Shown here piece by piece: positions 36,123 to 43,792 of a stretch of 64,000 nt of DNA. Both the position numbers and the translations under genes were made by a program. A model generated the notes under the pieces. It had not been told where the DNA came from. It searched no databases and saw only the letters and a program-made list of their open reading frames with translations. Where the stretch lies: positions 1 to 64,000 of the forward strand of contig CAMDMZ010000011.1 of NCBI GenBank assembly GCA_945902805.1. The letters are read 5' to 3'. Position 1 is the first letter of the stretch; the number at the start of each line of letters is the position of its first letter. Origin of the DNA: Propionivibrio dicarboxylicus (lineage in GTDB: Bacteria; Pseudomonadota; Gammaproteobacteria; Burkholderiales; Rhodocyclaceae).

Positions 36123-38163
36123 CACCATCTGTAATCGCAAAAAGTCCGCGTTTATGGTTAGGGCTTCGGCGCTCTTCCTTGGCTATCTCGCGCTCGCTGA
36201 TTGCCTCTTCCTCGAGCATTGCATCGACCTGACGCCATACCGTGACGCGCTTACCACCAACGGCGAGGCAAAGCTCGTTTTTGGTGGCGTACCCATCGCG
36301 TGCGGTCAGCTTCCGCAGCTTGTCGGCAATCTGCAAGCGCAACGAGAGCAATTCGCCATCCCGCTGATCTGCCGCCTTCTGCGCCTTGAGGCCATCCCGC
36401 TCACCTTCGGTGGAAAGCTCCGGTGACCCGTGAACAATGGTGGTCCATTTGTCGTTGCCCAGGATGTCCAGGCCAGAGTAGGTATTGCGGACCAGTGAGA
36501 AGCGCAGGCCGTCTGCCTTGGCAACAAAGCGATGCTTGGCGCCACGTATCTCGAGCCAGCGCTTGTTCGGCTCATCATCATCGTAGTGCGTCAGATAACA
36601 AACCTGATTGACGTCGCCTTCCCAGGCATTGGCGCCTCGCGCCGACAAGTTGCCGACATCCGCCCGCTTCAAGGCTTTCGCCAAGTGCGCCACGATCACG
36701 ACAGAAACGCCGGAGAACTCCTGCTTGATCAAGGCAACTGATCGGCTCACTTCGGCGTTGTCGTTTTCGTTCTCGAGATTGATGGTTGCGGCTGCCGTAT
36801 CGAACACGACAACCGGACGCGCATCGAATATCACGCCGGTTTCGTGCCCGATGTTTTCGACGGCCAGGGCTTCGTATGCTGATCGCACCCGGACGATTTC
36901 GGACGCATCAAGCCGTTTGGCTTCCACGATCTTGAATCGGTCGCGGACGTCCGCCATCGTAAAATCGCTGAACTCGCCAGAGGCGTGCATCGAAGCCAGG
37001 ACGTGTTCAACCTGCAACGCATCCTCTGCCACATACACGACGCGGCGGCGCAGCAAGGGCTTTAGCGGATCATCTACACGGCACAGGTGCGCCGCACGGC
37101 ACATCGTTGGCACAATCGCGGTTGTCTTACCGACGCCGGCGGATCCGCCAATCAGTACAACGCCACTGACGATCAGATCGTCGAGAACGAACTCTTGCGG
37201 GCGCAGATTCGTCAGATCGAATTCGACAAACCGCGCCAGTGGGTGCGCATCGTTGCCGGCGGTCTCTCCCAGGCCAAGTGCCTCGAGAAAATCATTCTGC
37301 GTCCGGCCATCGCAATGATCGTGAAAACAACTGATTCGGCTTTCCATGAATCCGTTGTAGCCGGCCAAGAACAGGACCGTCTCGCGGTCGCCAGTGTCGC
37401 TGCCGTGTTCACCCTTGAATGGGCATTCAATGCCAAGTTTGCCATCGGCCGGATACTCTGAACGAATCGCCCCAAGCTCACGCAGGCGTTGAACAATCGG
37501 ATCGTTGGCAGTCCGTTTATTGAACCGCTCGCTCTTCGTCAATTTGTGGCTCGTTCCTGCCCCAGGCGCCGCACCAAATTCCAGCCCCATCGATTTGGCA
37601 AACTCCTGCCACGGGCGCTTTATTGACCAGCAACTGCCATCATGCTCATCGACAATCCGCACCATGAACGGTGCCGCCTTCTGATGGTAGAACCCAGGCA
37701 GGCGCATAACCCGATTCAAGTCGCAGACCTTGCCGTCACTATTGAACTTGACGGCTAACGCCTTCTGAATGGCTTCGAAGCGGTCTAGTGGGCAATCGGC
37801 CAGCCAGTAGCAATGCCACTTGCTCGGACTGGTCTCGATTACCAAGTCTGGCGTGTCCACCGAGGCCAACACAGGCGACAGAGGCGCCCCGTCGAGGTCA
37901 ACAAATACCGACCTAACGGCGACGATGTTGTCGCCTGTCCTGCGCCCGTTTAGCGTGGTTTGGTTGATTGTGACGAATATGCCAGCCCCTTGGCGGTTTA
38001 GTTCCATGAGCGCATCGGCGTGTTGCTCGATCGTGCCATGCTTGACGCTGATCAGGTGGGGGCGCTTTTGATCCGAGTCATCGAAGGTCTGGAATGTGAA
38101 TCCCTCGGCGCCTTCATCCAAGTAGGTCAGAAAGCGCTCGGCTTCGTTGAGGTTCGGCCTCAT
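36067..38163 (-). CDS. Primase-helicase (RepB-type primase plus RepA-like AAA ATPase)
   Basis: 698 residues from the ATG before RPNLNEAERFL, which overlaps the upstream stop by ATGA; the frame is open 78 codons farther. The first ~290 residues show an archaeo-eukaryotic-like primase pattern (VFVDLDG, HCYWL, DLNRVMRLPGFYHQK). Next come a Cys/His part (CFHDHCDG) and a RecA-like helicase with Walker A GGSAGVGKTT and VVFDTAAATINLENEN. A C-terminal wHTH-like part (KNELCLAVGGKRVTVWRQVD) could bind the origin. It should start replication of the excised element. Confidence 0.82.
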   Translation of the reverse strand: MRPNLNEAERFLTYLDEGAEGFTFQTFDDSDQKRPHLISVKHGTIEQHADALMELNRQGAGIFVTINQTTLNGRRTGDNIVAVRSVFVDLDGAPLSPVLASVDTPDLVIETSPSKWHCYWLADCPLDRFEAIQKALAVKFNSDGKVCDLNRVMRLPGFYHQKAAPFMVRIVDEHDGSCWSIKRPWQEFAKSMGLEFGAAPGAGTSHKLTKSERFNKRTANDPIVQRLRELGAIRSEYPADGKLGIECPFKGEHGSDTGDRETVLFLAGYNGFMESRISCFHDHCDGRTQNDFLEALGLGETAGNDAHPLARFVEFDLTNLRPQEFVLDDLIVSGVVLIGGSAGVGKTTAIVPTMCRAAHLCRVDDPLKPLLRRRVVYVAEDALQVEHVLASMHASGEFSDFTMADVRDRFKIVEAKRLDASEIVRVRSAYEALAVENIGHETGVIFDARPVVVFDTAAATINLENENDNAEVSRSVALIKQEFSGVSVVIVAHLAKALKRADVGNLSARGANAWEGDVNQVCYLTHYDDDEPNKRWLEIRGAKHRFVAKADGLRFSLVRNTYSGLDILGNDKWTTIVHGSPELSTEGERDGLKAQKAADQRDGELLSLRLQIADKLRKLTARDGYATKNELCLAVGGKRVTVWRQVDAMLEEEAISEREIAKEERRSPNHKRGLFAITDGGEHVPDDFHTDDEMEAAI

Positions 38164-38447
38164 GGCGTCGCCTCGCATTCGTTCCGATATATCCGTTCCA
38201 ATTGGTTGCGGGCGATGGCGTAGCCGGCCTCTAGTGCGCTCTGGTCGAGGTATTCGGGATCGGGGATGCCTCGCACGACTATGCAAGCCCCATCTCGCCA
38301 GGAAACAACCATGGAAGGCAGGCCGGGGATGCTGTTCAATCGCTTGATGTCGCCGAGAACCGGATGGGAGTCCGGCATGTTGTCTATCCAGTCCCAACGA
38401 AAGCGGTTCACTTCCTCGGGGCGAAGGCGTCGAGGTAACTTATCCAT
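38160..38447 (-). CDS. Hypothetical element protein (95 aa)
   Basis: 95 residues, MDKLPRRLRPEEVNRFRW at the start. The stop overlaps the primase start (ATGA) and the start overlaps the gene before it by 8 bp, so it is in a tight operon. Centre: SMVVSWRDGACIVVRGIPDPEYL. No family is recognised. Confidence 0.6.
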   Translation of the reverse strand: MDKLPRRLRPEEVNRFRWDWIDNMPDSHPVLGDIKRLNSIPGLPSMVVSWRDGACIVVRGIPDPEYLDQSALEAGYAIARNQLERIYRNECEATP

Positions 38448-38814
38448 GGCGCGCCTCCATTTGACGCAACAACTGCAACGCCGCCGCTCGCGAGCCGGGT
38501 TCTAACGAGTAGACGCCACGGTTAGTCGCACCACCGAAAACGCTTTCACGCTCGGTCACGATACCGATGCCGAGCTTGCGCGCGGCATGTACCAGGGCAG
38601 GCCCATTGCTGGCGCCGGAAACCGTATCCATCACTTCGCGCGGTGTGTGGTCGACGGTCAGCAACTGAATCAAAGCGCGCATGAGTTGGCTTGCTGCATG
38701 GCGCGCTTGAATAGTAGAAACCGGATGCGTAAAATAACCGCTGTATGCTTTAGTTGTACCAGGGGCGCCGGGGCGGGCGCCTTTTTTCATGGCCGTGGGT
38801 GACTTGAGTCTCAT
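38440..38814 (-). CDS. Hypothetical element protein (124 aa), possible winged-helix
   Basis: 124 residues with AGGAG before the ATG. After a basic, Pro/Gly-rich start, the segment from about 35 to 115 (QLMRALIQLLTVDHTPREVMDTVSGASNGPALVHAARKLGIGIVTERE) reads like a helix-turn-helix, winged-helix-type regulator fold. It lies 11 bp after the AlpA-like gene. Function not known. Confidence 0.6.
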   Translation of the reverse strand: MRLKSPTAMKKGARPGAPGTTKAYSGYFTHPVSTIQARHAASQLMRALIQLLTVDHTPREVMDTVSGASNGPALVHAARKLGIGIVTERESVFGGATNRGVYSLEPGSRAAALQLLRQMEARHG

Positions 38815-38825
38815 GGTCGCTGCTC

Positions 38826-39047
38826 CTATTTGGATGCGGCGTAGTTGGTGCAGCGCGGCGCGCTGAGACGGGCTGCCGCCCAGGCGTCGAGGTCGGTCGC
38901 CGAATAAACGACGCGCGACCCGAATTTACGAAAGGTCGGGCCGCCACCCGTCGTCACCATTTTCTGCAAATAGGTCTTTGCGACCTTCAGCCCTTTCGCC
39001 CGCAGGTACTCGGCCGATTCACTGCGGTCTAAGTATTTGTCTGTCAT
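38826..39047 (-). CDS. AlpA-like helix-turn-helix protein (excisionase or regulator)
   Basis: 73 residues with the AlpA/MerR-like HTH_17 layout: YLDRSESAEYLRAKGLKV, then PTFRKFGSRVVYSATDLDAW. In P4-like elements and PICIs, AlpA activates int and so controls excision. Its place before the primase module matches PICIs. The start is the single ATG available, near 39047. Confidence 0.75.
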   Translation of the reverse strand: MTDKYLDRSESAEYLRAKGLKVAKTYLQKMVTTGGGPTFRKFGSRVVYSATDLDAWAAARLSAPRCTNYAASK

Positions 39048-39262
39048 CTTCGAATCTCCAAACGAAAAACCCGCCTCATGGGCGGGTCGTGAACGAAAAA
39101 AGGCCGGAGTCCTCGATTAAGAGGTCCGGCCTTCGGGCGAAAAAAAAACCCGCTGTTGGGCGGGTCTTCTCTTGATGTTGTTGGCTATCTACATAGCGCA
39201 ACCCCTATCATAAGGTCACTTTACCATAACTACTGTTTCGGTGTGCGTATTTCCCAATCTTT
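39048..39262. other. Non-coding stretch with three hairpins inside the element
   Basis: Holds ACCCGCC-TCAT-GGGCGGGT, a longer GGCCGGA...TCCGGCC hairpin and ACCCGC-TGTT-GGGCGGGT, with A runs between. It lies between the zinc-ribbon gene end and the AlpA start, so it may combine a terminator for the former with a promoter for the latter. No gene is seen. Confidence 0.5.
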
Positions 39263-39775
39263 TTAGAGAATCTTCGCAATCTTCACTTTTGCTGCGCATG
39301 GTTTACATAGGCGTTCGTACCGCGTAGAGCCTCGCGGCTTTACTCGCTCGGTTTCGCTCGCATGTAACTCTTGGCCGCAATACTTGCACTGGACCATCCG
39401 GCCTTTCGCCTTCACCAGTGCCTTTCTCTTGAGTTCGGCATCGTTTGCCAGCAAAACGGCGGCTACGGCATGCCGCTTGAAGTCTTCGGCACTGTAGCGC
39501 ATGCCCGTTTCACCGCTCTCTTGCACTAACTCAACCTGGTATTCGAAGTCTAGGTGCTCGACATTGGCGCGGTGAAATGCCCGCAACTCAAGGTTATCGC
39601 TCAAATGTTCATCTATCCCGGCCTTTTGCAAGTAGGTAAGATCCCGCAGATAGCCTCGAATTGCTTTGCTTTCTGGTGCTGGGTCTCGATATAGCCACTT
39701 TAGTTCGTCAATATCGAAACGCTGCCTCTGACATTCAAGCGCCGCGATGTAGTCCCCTCTCGACGTGATTTTCAT
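39263..39775 (-). CDS. Hypothetical element protein with C-terminal zinc ribbon (170 aa)
   Basis: 170 residues starting MKITSRGDYIAALECQ; the start lies 2 bp beyond the upstream stop. The body is helical and charged. The C-terminus carries two Cys pairs, CKYCGQ and CKPCAAK, spaced about 26 residues apart, so a zinc-ribbon for DNA, RNA or protein contact is likely. No exact family is recognised. Confidence 0.65.
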   Translation of the reverse strand: MKITSRGDYIAALECQRQRFDIDELKWLYRDPAPESKAIRGYLRDLTYLQKAGIDEHLSDNLELRAFHRANVEHLDFEYQVELVQESGETGMRYSAEDFKRHAVAAVLLANDAELKRKALVKAKGRMVQCKYCGQELHASETERVKPRGSTRYERLCKPCAAKVKIAKIL

Positions 39776-39777
39776 CG

Positions 39778-40005
39778 CTAATCCCGCGTCATGCGGGCGA
39801 GTTTCCATCCCGTCGCCTTTAGCTCGTTCGCAATAGCCAAGCATGCGAACATGTATTGCCGACTCGGTTGGATGTCAGGTTCTGCCGCCGCCGATAACAA
39901 CGCCCGCAGGTTGTCGATACTCATCGCCATTTGCTCGGCGATTTCGCCCGGGGTGGCCTCCGGTGATATTTCAAACACGCCATGTTTAGAATCGAGGGTA
40001 GTCAT
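39778..40005 (-). CDS. Small hypothetical element protein (75 aa)
   Basis: 75 residues from the ATG before TTLDSKHG; GGAG lies 8 bp before it, which is better than the ATG at 40020. Helical, with ATPGEIAEQMAMSIDNLRALLSAA. Followed closely by the zinc-ribbon gene. Function unknown. Confidence 0.55.
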   Translation of the reverse strand: MTTLDSKHGVFEISPEATPGEIAEQMAMSIDNLRALLSAAAEPDIQPSRQYMFACLAIANELKATGWKLARMTRD

Positions 40006-40084
40006 GATTTGAAGCTCCATTTCAAATTGTGATTAGGGCGGGGGGCGTTGCTGCGCCTTCCCGGCCCGACTTTGCCTGAGTCCG

Positions 40085-41377
40085 TCAGGCGTCGGTGTTG
40101 CCCTTTCTCGCTGCCCGCAGTGCCATCGCCGCCGCTATGGGGGCGGCTGCTTTCGCGGCCAGTGCCTGCCGTTCGGATTCGATTGAATGTATGTATCGCT
40201 GACTGGTTGAAATTTGCTTGTGCCCTAGCGCGGTCATAATTTCGGCGGCGCCCGCACCACTCATCGCCAGGTGCGAGGCAATCGAGTGCCTTAAGCCGTG
40301 CAGGATGAAGTTTTCCGGTAAGCCGGCCGTTTTACGCGCCAGGCGCCACGGGCGCCGCAGGTCAATACCTCCTTCGCCGCGCCCAGGTTCGAATACCAGA
40401 TCGTCAGGTTGGCGCCGCTCTTGGCGCTCGATAATTTCGGCCGCTTGCGGTGATAAGTTGATCACGCGGGGCTTGCCGGATGATTTGGCGGTCTTGTGTT
40501 TGTCGATTACCAGGCGGCCGATTGTGAGGTCGACGTGCCGCCAGCGTAGGCCGATCACTTCGCCGCGCCTGGCGCCGGTCAATGCGATCATCCTGATCGC
40601 GGCGGCGGCAGGTCCAGCAATCTGTTTTTGATTTTCGAGTGCGTCCAGCGCGTCGAGCAGGGCGCCATACTGGTCGATTTCGAGCCGCTGCTCGCGTTGC
40701 CCATCCTGCCCGACAGCGACATCGGCGGCCGGGTTGTCACAGGTCAGCAATTTCTCGCCCTTCGCCCATTCGTAAATTGTCGCCAGCAACTTGATAGATT
40801 TTCGCGCCGCACCTTCGCCGCCGCGCACCACGGAAAAACCACGGGGCTTGCCGGTCGGCACTTTGGCGCGTGCGGTCTTGCCGGCCTCAATATCAGCGCG
40901 AGCGCGTGCGACACGGTCCTTTGTCAATTTGTCCGCAATCTCGCGGCCAAGTAACGGTCGAATGTGATTGTTAGCGCGGCCTCGGTCGGTGTCTTGGGTG
41001 TCCGCCGACTTTCCGGCATAGGCCGCACTCCCCAAGTACGCGTCGAGCAGGGCGCCGACGGTCATGGCCTGGCGTCGGATAATCTTTGACGCCATCGGGT
41101 CGATGCCATGGCGGATGTCGGCTTGCAAGTCTTTTGCGCGGTTGCGAGCTTGGGTAAGCGTCAGGACGTCTGATGGCGCCCCTATGGTGAAACGCCGGGG
41201 GCGTCCTTCGAATCTATATTGGAGGATGAAACTCTTTGCACCTTGCGGAGTTATCAGCAGTCCAAACCCGGGAACGTTGGCATCCCACTTCATTACCCGC
41301 TTGTCGGGGTCGGGTGGGAACTTGGCGACGAAGGGCGTCGTAAACTCGACAGGGGGGTTCTTTTTGTCCTTTTTCAT
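40085..41377 (-). CDS. int: Tyrosine-type site-specific integrase (P4-like)
   Basis: 430 residues. An N-terminal DUF4102-like domain (LLITPQGAKSFILQYRFEGRPRRFTIG) and a SAM-like core-binding domain precede the catalytic domain. Catalytic residues: Arg in LTGARRGEVIGLRW, His-x-x-Arg in LHGLRHSIASHL and Tyr in TSQRYIHSIE. It should insert the element into tRNA-Arg. Its ATG lies 3 bp from the tandem GGGTAAGC pair, so the integrase or AlpA may control int there. Confidence 0.95.
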   Translation of the reverse strand: MKKDKKNPPVEFTTPFVAKFPPDPDKRVMKWDANVPGFGLLITPQGAKSFILQYRFEGRPRRFTIGAPSDVLTLTQARNRAKDLQADIRHGIDPMASKIIRRQAMTVGALLDAYLGSAAYAGKSADTQDTDRGRANNHIRPLLGREIADKLTKDRVARARADIEAGKTARAKVPTGKPRGFSVVRGGEGAARKSIKLLATIYEWAKGEKLLTCDNPAADVAVGQDGQREQRLEIDQYGALLDALDALENQKQIAGPAAAAIRMIALTGARRGEVIGLRWRHVDLTIGRLVIDKHKTAKSSGKPRVINLSPQAAEIIERQERRQPDDLVFEPGRGEGGIDLRRPWRLARKTAGLPENFILHGLRHSIASHLAMSGAGAAEIMTALGHKQISTSQRYIHSIESERQALAAKAAAPIAAAMALRAARKGNTDA

Positions 41378-41379
41378 CT

Positions 41380-41401
41380 TCGGGTAAGCGCCGGGTAAGC
41401 G
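41380..41401 (+). repeat. Tandem GGGTAAGC pair at the int start, near attR
   Basis: Identical over 22 bp to 33330-33351 near attL. It lies 130 bp from the attR core and directly before the int start codon. Confidence 0.7.
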
Positions 41402-41531
41402 GTAGATGGTAAAAAGTTGATAACATAAGTAACGCGAACGGAGTGAATGGTAAGGCCGAAACCCTTTAAAAGCAATCGATTAGTGCGTGTTAGTAATAAT
41501 AAGTAACCCGCTGAAATTAGATGAGATTTGC

Positions 41532-41577
41532 CCTTCTAAGCCGGGGGTAACAGGTTCGAGTCCTGTCGGGCGGACCA
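41532..41577 (+). repeat. attR (46-bp core)
   Basis: Exact copy of the last 46 bp of tRNA-Arg(UCU), here without the 5' half of the tRNA, so it is not a functional gene. Confidence 0.95.
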
Positions 41578-41638
41578 CGAAGTGTATTGAACAATAAATG
41601 GGGTTAAGCACTCCATGCACTCGCGTTGTCCGCTACCG

Positions 41639-41662
41639 CATTGCCGTGTGCAAGCGGCAATG
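41639..41662. terminator. Hairpin after the 155-aa gene
   Basis: CATTGCCG / CGGCAATG with an 8-nt loop, placed just beyond the stop of the minus-strand gene. No T run on either side. Confidence 0.4.
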
Positions 41663-41667
41663 TCGTA

Positions 41668-42135
41668 TCACGCGGTGGTATTGATAAATCGGCCGGTGGT
41701 TTCGCCTTGAGTATTGACGACTGGCGAAGCGGTGGAAGAGGGCACGAACGGAGTTGCAGTTGGGGTTGATACGGCGGCGGGTACAGCGGGAGTCACTTTC
41801 GAAGTGGTGGCCGTTTCTGTGCTTTGCTGGGCCTTGACGACCCGATCGGCTGTGGCGCCAAGGCTAGACTGGGCCTCCTGTGCGGACTTTATTACGGCCA
41901 AGCCTTGTCGGGCGCGTCCTGCAATATCACTTGCCTGACTTGACTGAACTTCGAGTGCACGCGCGTTTTCCTGAGCTTGATCGGCTGAACGCTGGGCGTT
42001 GCCCGCTTGAGCTTGAAGCGCGCGCGCGTTTTGCTCGGCCTGCGCTGCGCTACGCTGCGCCTGCTGAAGTTTTAGCTGCTGCCAGCCCGATTGGATAGCG
42101 GTCTGGCTGCCAGAAGTTGCAGAAACCGGTGGCAT
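41668..42135 (-). CDS. Hypothetical Ala/Gln-rich coiled-coil protein with VNTQGxTTGR tail
   Basis: 155 residues. The centre has two nearly equal heptad-rich units (QNARALQAQAGNAQRSADQA and QENARALEVQSSQASDIAGRA), predicted as coiled coil. A Thr/Pro/Val-rich link leads to a C-terminal VVNTQGETTGRFINTTA. The next gene ends with a close match to this tail. There is no signal peptide. The tail may be a recognition or anchoring motif; no family is recognised. Confidence 0.65.
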   Translation of the reverse strand: MPPVSATSGSQTAIQSGWQQLKLQQAQRSAAQAEQNARALQAQAGNAQRSADQAQENARALEVQSSQASDIAGRARQGLAVIKSAQEAQSSLGATADRVVKAQQSTETATTSKVTPAVPAAVSTPTATPFVPSSTASPVVNTQGETTGRFINTTA

Positions 42136-42201
42136 GGATGATGGTCAAGCGGGTGTCGGAGTGAACTTGTTCACCATCAACACCGGCTGATCCACTCCTG
42201 T

Positions 42202-42414
42202 TCAGGCCGATGTATTGACGATACGACCGGTTGTCTGGCCTTGGGTGTTGACCACAGGTGGCGGCTTGCGCTGCTCATTGCTTGCTGCCTGAGTTTCCTG
42301 GGCCGGCGGCTTTGGCTCGGCCTTTTTCGGTGGCTCTGTCGGTTGCGATTGCACCTTGGCCTGCGTTTGCGTCGCCGGGGAGTAGCTACTGCTGCTGACG
42401 GAAGACACATCCAT
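42202..42414 (-). CDS. Hypothetical Pro/Gln-rich small protein with VNTQGxTTGR tail
   Basis: 70 residues, low-complexity and probably disordered (Ser-rich start MDVSSVSSSSYSPATQTQ, Pro/Lys-rich centre), ending VVNTQGQTTGRIVNTSA. This tail is shared with the 155-aa neighbour, so the two are related by duplication of at least the last 17 residues. AAGGAGA stands before the start. Function unknown. Confidence 0.6.
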   Translation of the reverse strand: MDVSSVSSSSYSPATQTQAKVQSQPTEPPKKAEPKPPAQETQAASNEQRKPPPVVNTQGQTTGRIVNTSA

Positions 42415-42453
42415 GTCAGTTCTCCTTGTAAATGAACTTATATCCTACACCGG

Positions 42454-43008
42454 TCAAAATCGACTTGCCAGACCCGCGCGTTCTATTGTTGTCTGCTGCG
42501 TGCGCCGAAAAATCGCGTGGATTGAAACCACGGTCATTGATGAAAACGCAACCAGCGACCATTCGGCAATCGAAAGACCCAGAAATACCCAGCCTGCCTC
42601 GTCGCACATGCTGGTGGCTTCGAACAGGGCGGGGGATTGCGTGCCCGCCCAATTGACGAACTGCTCCCACCACGGCTGATCGGCTGTGCAACTCACGCCA
42701 CGCGCGAAACGTTGCAGCCAGGTCTGGTAGGCGGCGATCCAGACGCCGGTAGCGGCGGTGCCGGCCATGATCAGGGCGACGAAACGAATCCCCATGCCGC
42801 GCGCCCAGGGCAGCATCACCAGTGCTTCAAGCGCCAGCAGCAAATAGAGCATGCGTTGCAGGATGCACAGCGGACAGGCGGCGAGATTCATGGTCCGCGC
42901 CAGAAATACGCCACCGCCGACCAGCGCCACGCCAACCACTCCAACGCCCGCAAGTTGCAGACGCGGATAGGTCGTCGAGATGGCCAGCAAGCGGTCCAGG
43001 AGGATCAT
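42454..43008 (-). CDS. dsbB: Disulfide bond formation protein DsbB
   Basis: 184 residues with four membrane helices. The first periplasmic loop has the redox pair in CPLC (AACPLCILQR) and the second has Cys in GVSCTADQ and in TSMCDEAGW. It re-oxidises DsbA and passes electrons to quinone. It is coupled to dsbA by a 4-bp ATGA overlap. The periplasmic cytochromes and RTX/zinc proteins nearby make disulfide control relevant. Confidence 0.92.
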   Translation of the reverse strand: MILLDRLLAISTTYPRLQLAGVGVVGVALVGGGVFLARTMNLAACPLCILQRMLYLLLALEALVMLPWARGMGIRFVALIMAGTAATGVWIAAYQTWLQRFARGVSCTADQPWWEQFVNWAGTQSPALFEATSMCDEAGWVFLGLSIAEWSLVAFSSMTVVSIHAIFRRTQQTTIERAGLASRF

Positions 43009-43646
43009 TTCTTGCGCTGCTCGTTGCGTGCCTGATTGATCAGTGCGTCCGTGAACTGCAAGAGTTCGACGCTATTGGCGGCCGCTTCGTTCTTAAGCAG
43101 GAAACGGCCATCGACCGCGAGCGATGGAACGCCGCCGATACGATACGCGACGACGGCCTGATCTCCGCGTTGGACCTGGCTCTGGATGCTGAAACCGTTC
43201 ATCGCGTCAGCGAATTTCTTGGCGTCGACACCTTTGCTGGCGACCCACTGAACCACGGATTCGTCCGTGGCAAAGTTGATGCGCTGGTCATGCAAGGCTT
43301 TGAATACTTCGTTATCGAGCTTTTCCAGATTGCCGGTTGCTTCCAGGGCGTAGTAGATCTTGGCCAGGCGCGCCCACGCCGGACGGCCGAAGCTCACCGG
43401 GACTCGGCGCACCACGACGTCCTTCGGCTGCTTGGCAGTCCATTCGTGCAGCAGCGGATTGATATCCTTGCAATGCGGGCAACCGTAGGAAAAGAACTCC
43501 AAGACTTCGACCTTGCCGGCGGTCGAGGTGTTTTGTGGTGGATTGACCAATGTGTAATGTTTGCCGACCTGGGGGTCGGCGGCATGGGCGCCGAGCGCGA
43601 ATGCAGCAAGCGTCCAGGACAAGAGCAGCAACAAGGCACGTTTCAT
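43005..43646 (-). CDS. dsbA: Thiol:disulfide interchange protein DsbA
   Basis: 213 residues from the ATG before KRALLLLLSW; the frame is open 31 codons farther but lacks a signal peptide there. The signal ends at GAHAADP. The thioredoxin-fold active site is CPHC in FFSYGCPHCKDI, with a cis-Pro in GGVPSLAV. It oxidises periplasmic proteins. It is divergent from gabD, with a 146-bp gap holding a dispersed repeat. Confidence 0.93.
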   Translation of the reverse strand: MKRALLLLLSWTLAAFALGAHAADPQVGKHYTLVNPPQNTSTAGKVEVLEFFSYGCPHCKDINPLLHEWTAKQPKDVVVRRVPVSFGRPAWARLAKIYYALEATGNLEKLDNEVFKALHDQRINFATDESVVQWVASKGVDAKKFADAMNGFSIQSQVQRGDQAVVAYRIGGVPSLAVDGRFLLKNEAAANSVELLQFTDALINQARNEQRKK

Positions 43647-43753
43647 TCTGTGTTCTCCGAAAAGCGGGTTGGACCCGAATTGTAAGGCCGGGTTCCCTCT
43701 ACAATTCATCGCGAGTTTGTTACAAGCGGTTTCGTGCAAACGCCTGCATCTGA

Positions 43754-43778
43754 CGCCGTCCCGCCAGCACCGACTTTT
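43754..43778 (-). repeat. Dispersed 25-bp repeat, copy 7 (gabD leader)
   Basis: Exact common form on the minus strand (starts AAAAGTCGGTG, ends GGGACGGCG). It ends just before the AGGGA ribosome site of gabD. Confidence 0.92.
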
Positions 43779-43792
43779 TCCAGGGAATGACC

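Larger units (their letters stand above)
33241..41577. mobile_element. 8.3-kb integrated element in tRNA-Arg(UCU), PICI-like phage satellite or small genomic island
   Basis: Bounded by a 46-bp direct repeat of the tRNA 3' end. All recognised genes read on the minus strand, starting from a tyrosine integrase at the far end. Order: int, small protein, zinc-ribbon protein, AlpA-like protein, two small proteins, primase-helicase, small protein, coiled-coil protein, P27 TerS-like protein, and three small proteins. No capsid, tail, lysis or conjugation genes are present. This order resembles Gram-negative phage-inducible chromosomal islands. No copy of the dispersed 25-bp repeat occurs inside. Confidence 0.88.

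Noticed and set aside
40050-40078. Possible degenerate tenth dispersed repeat (CGCCTTCCC...CGACTTTGCC)
   Set aside because: Only the ends agree and the centre is shorter; too weak to count and it lies in the integrated element.
41532-41577. Second tRNA-Arg gene
   Set aside because: Only the 3' 46 bp are present, with no acceptor 5' strand or D arm; it is attR.
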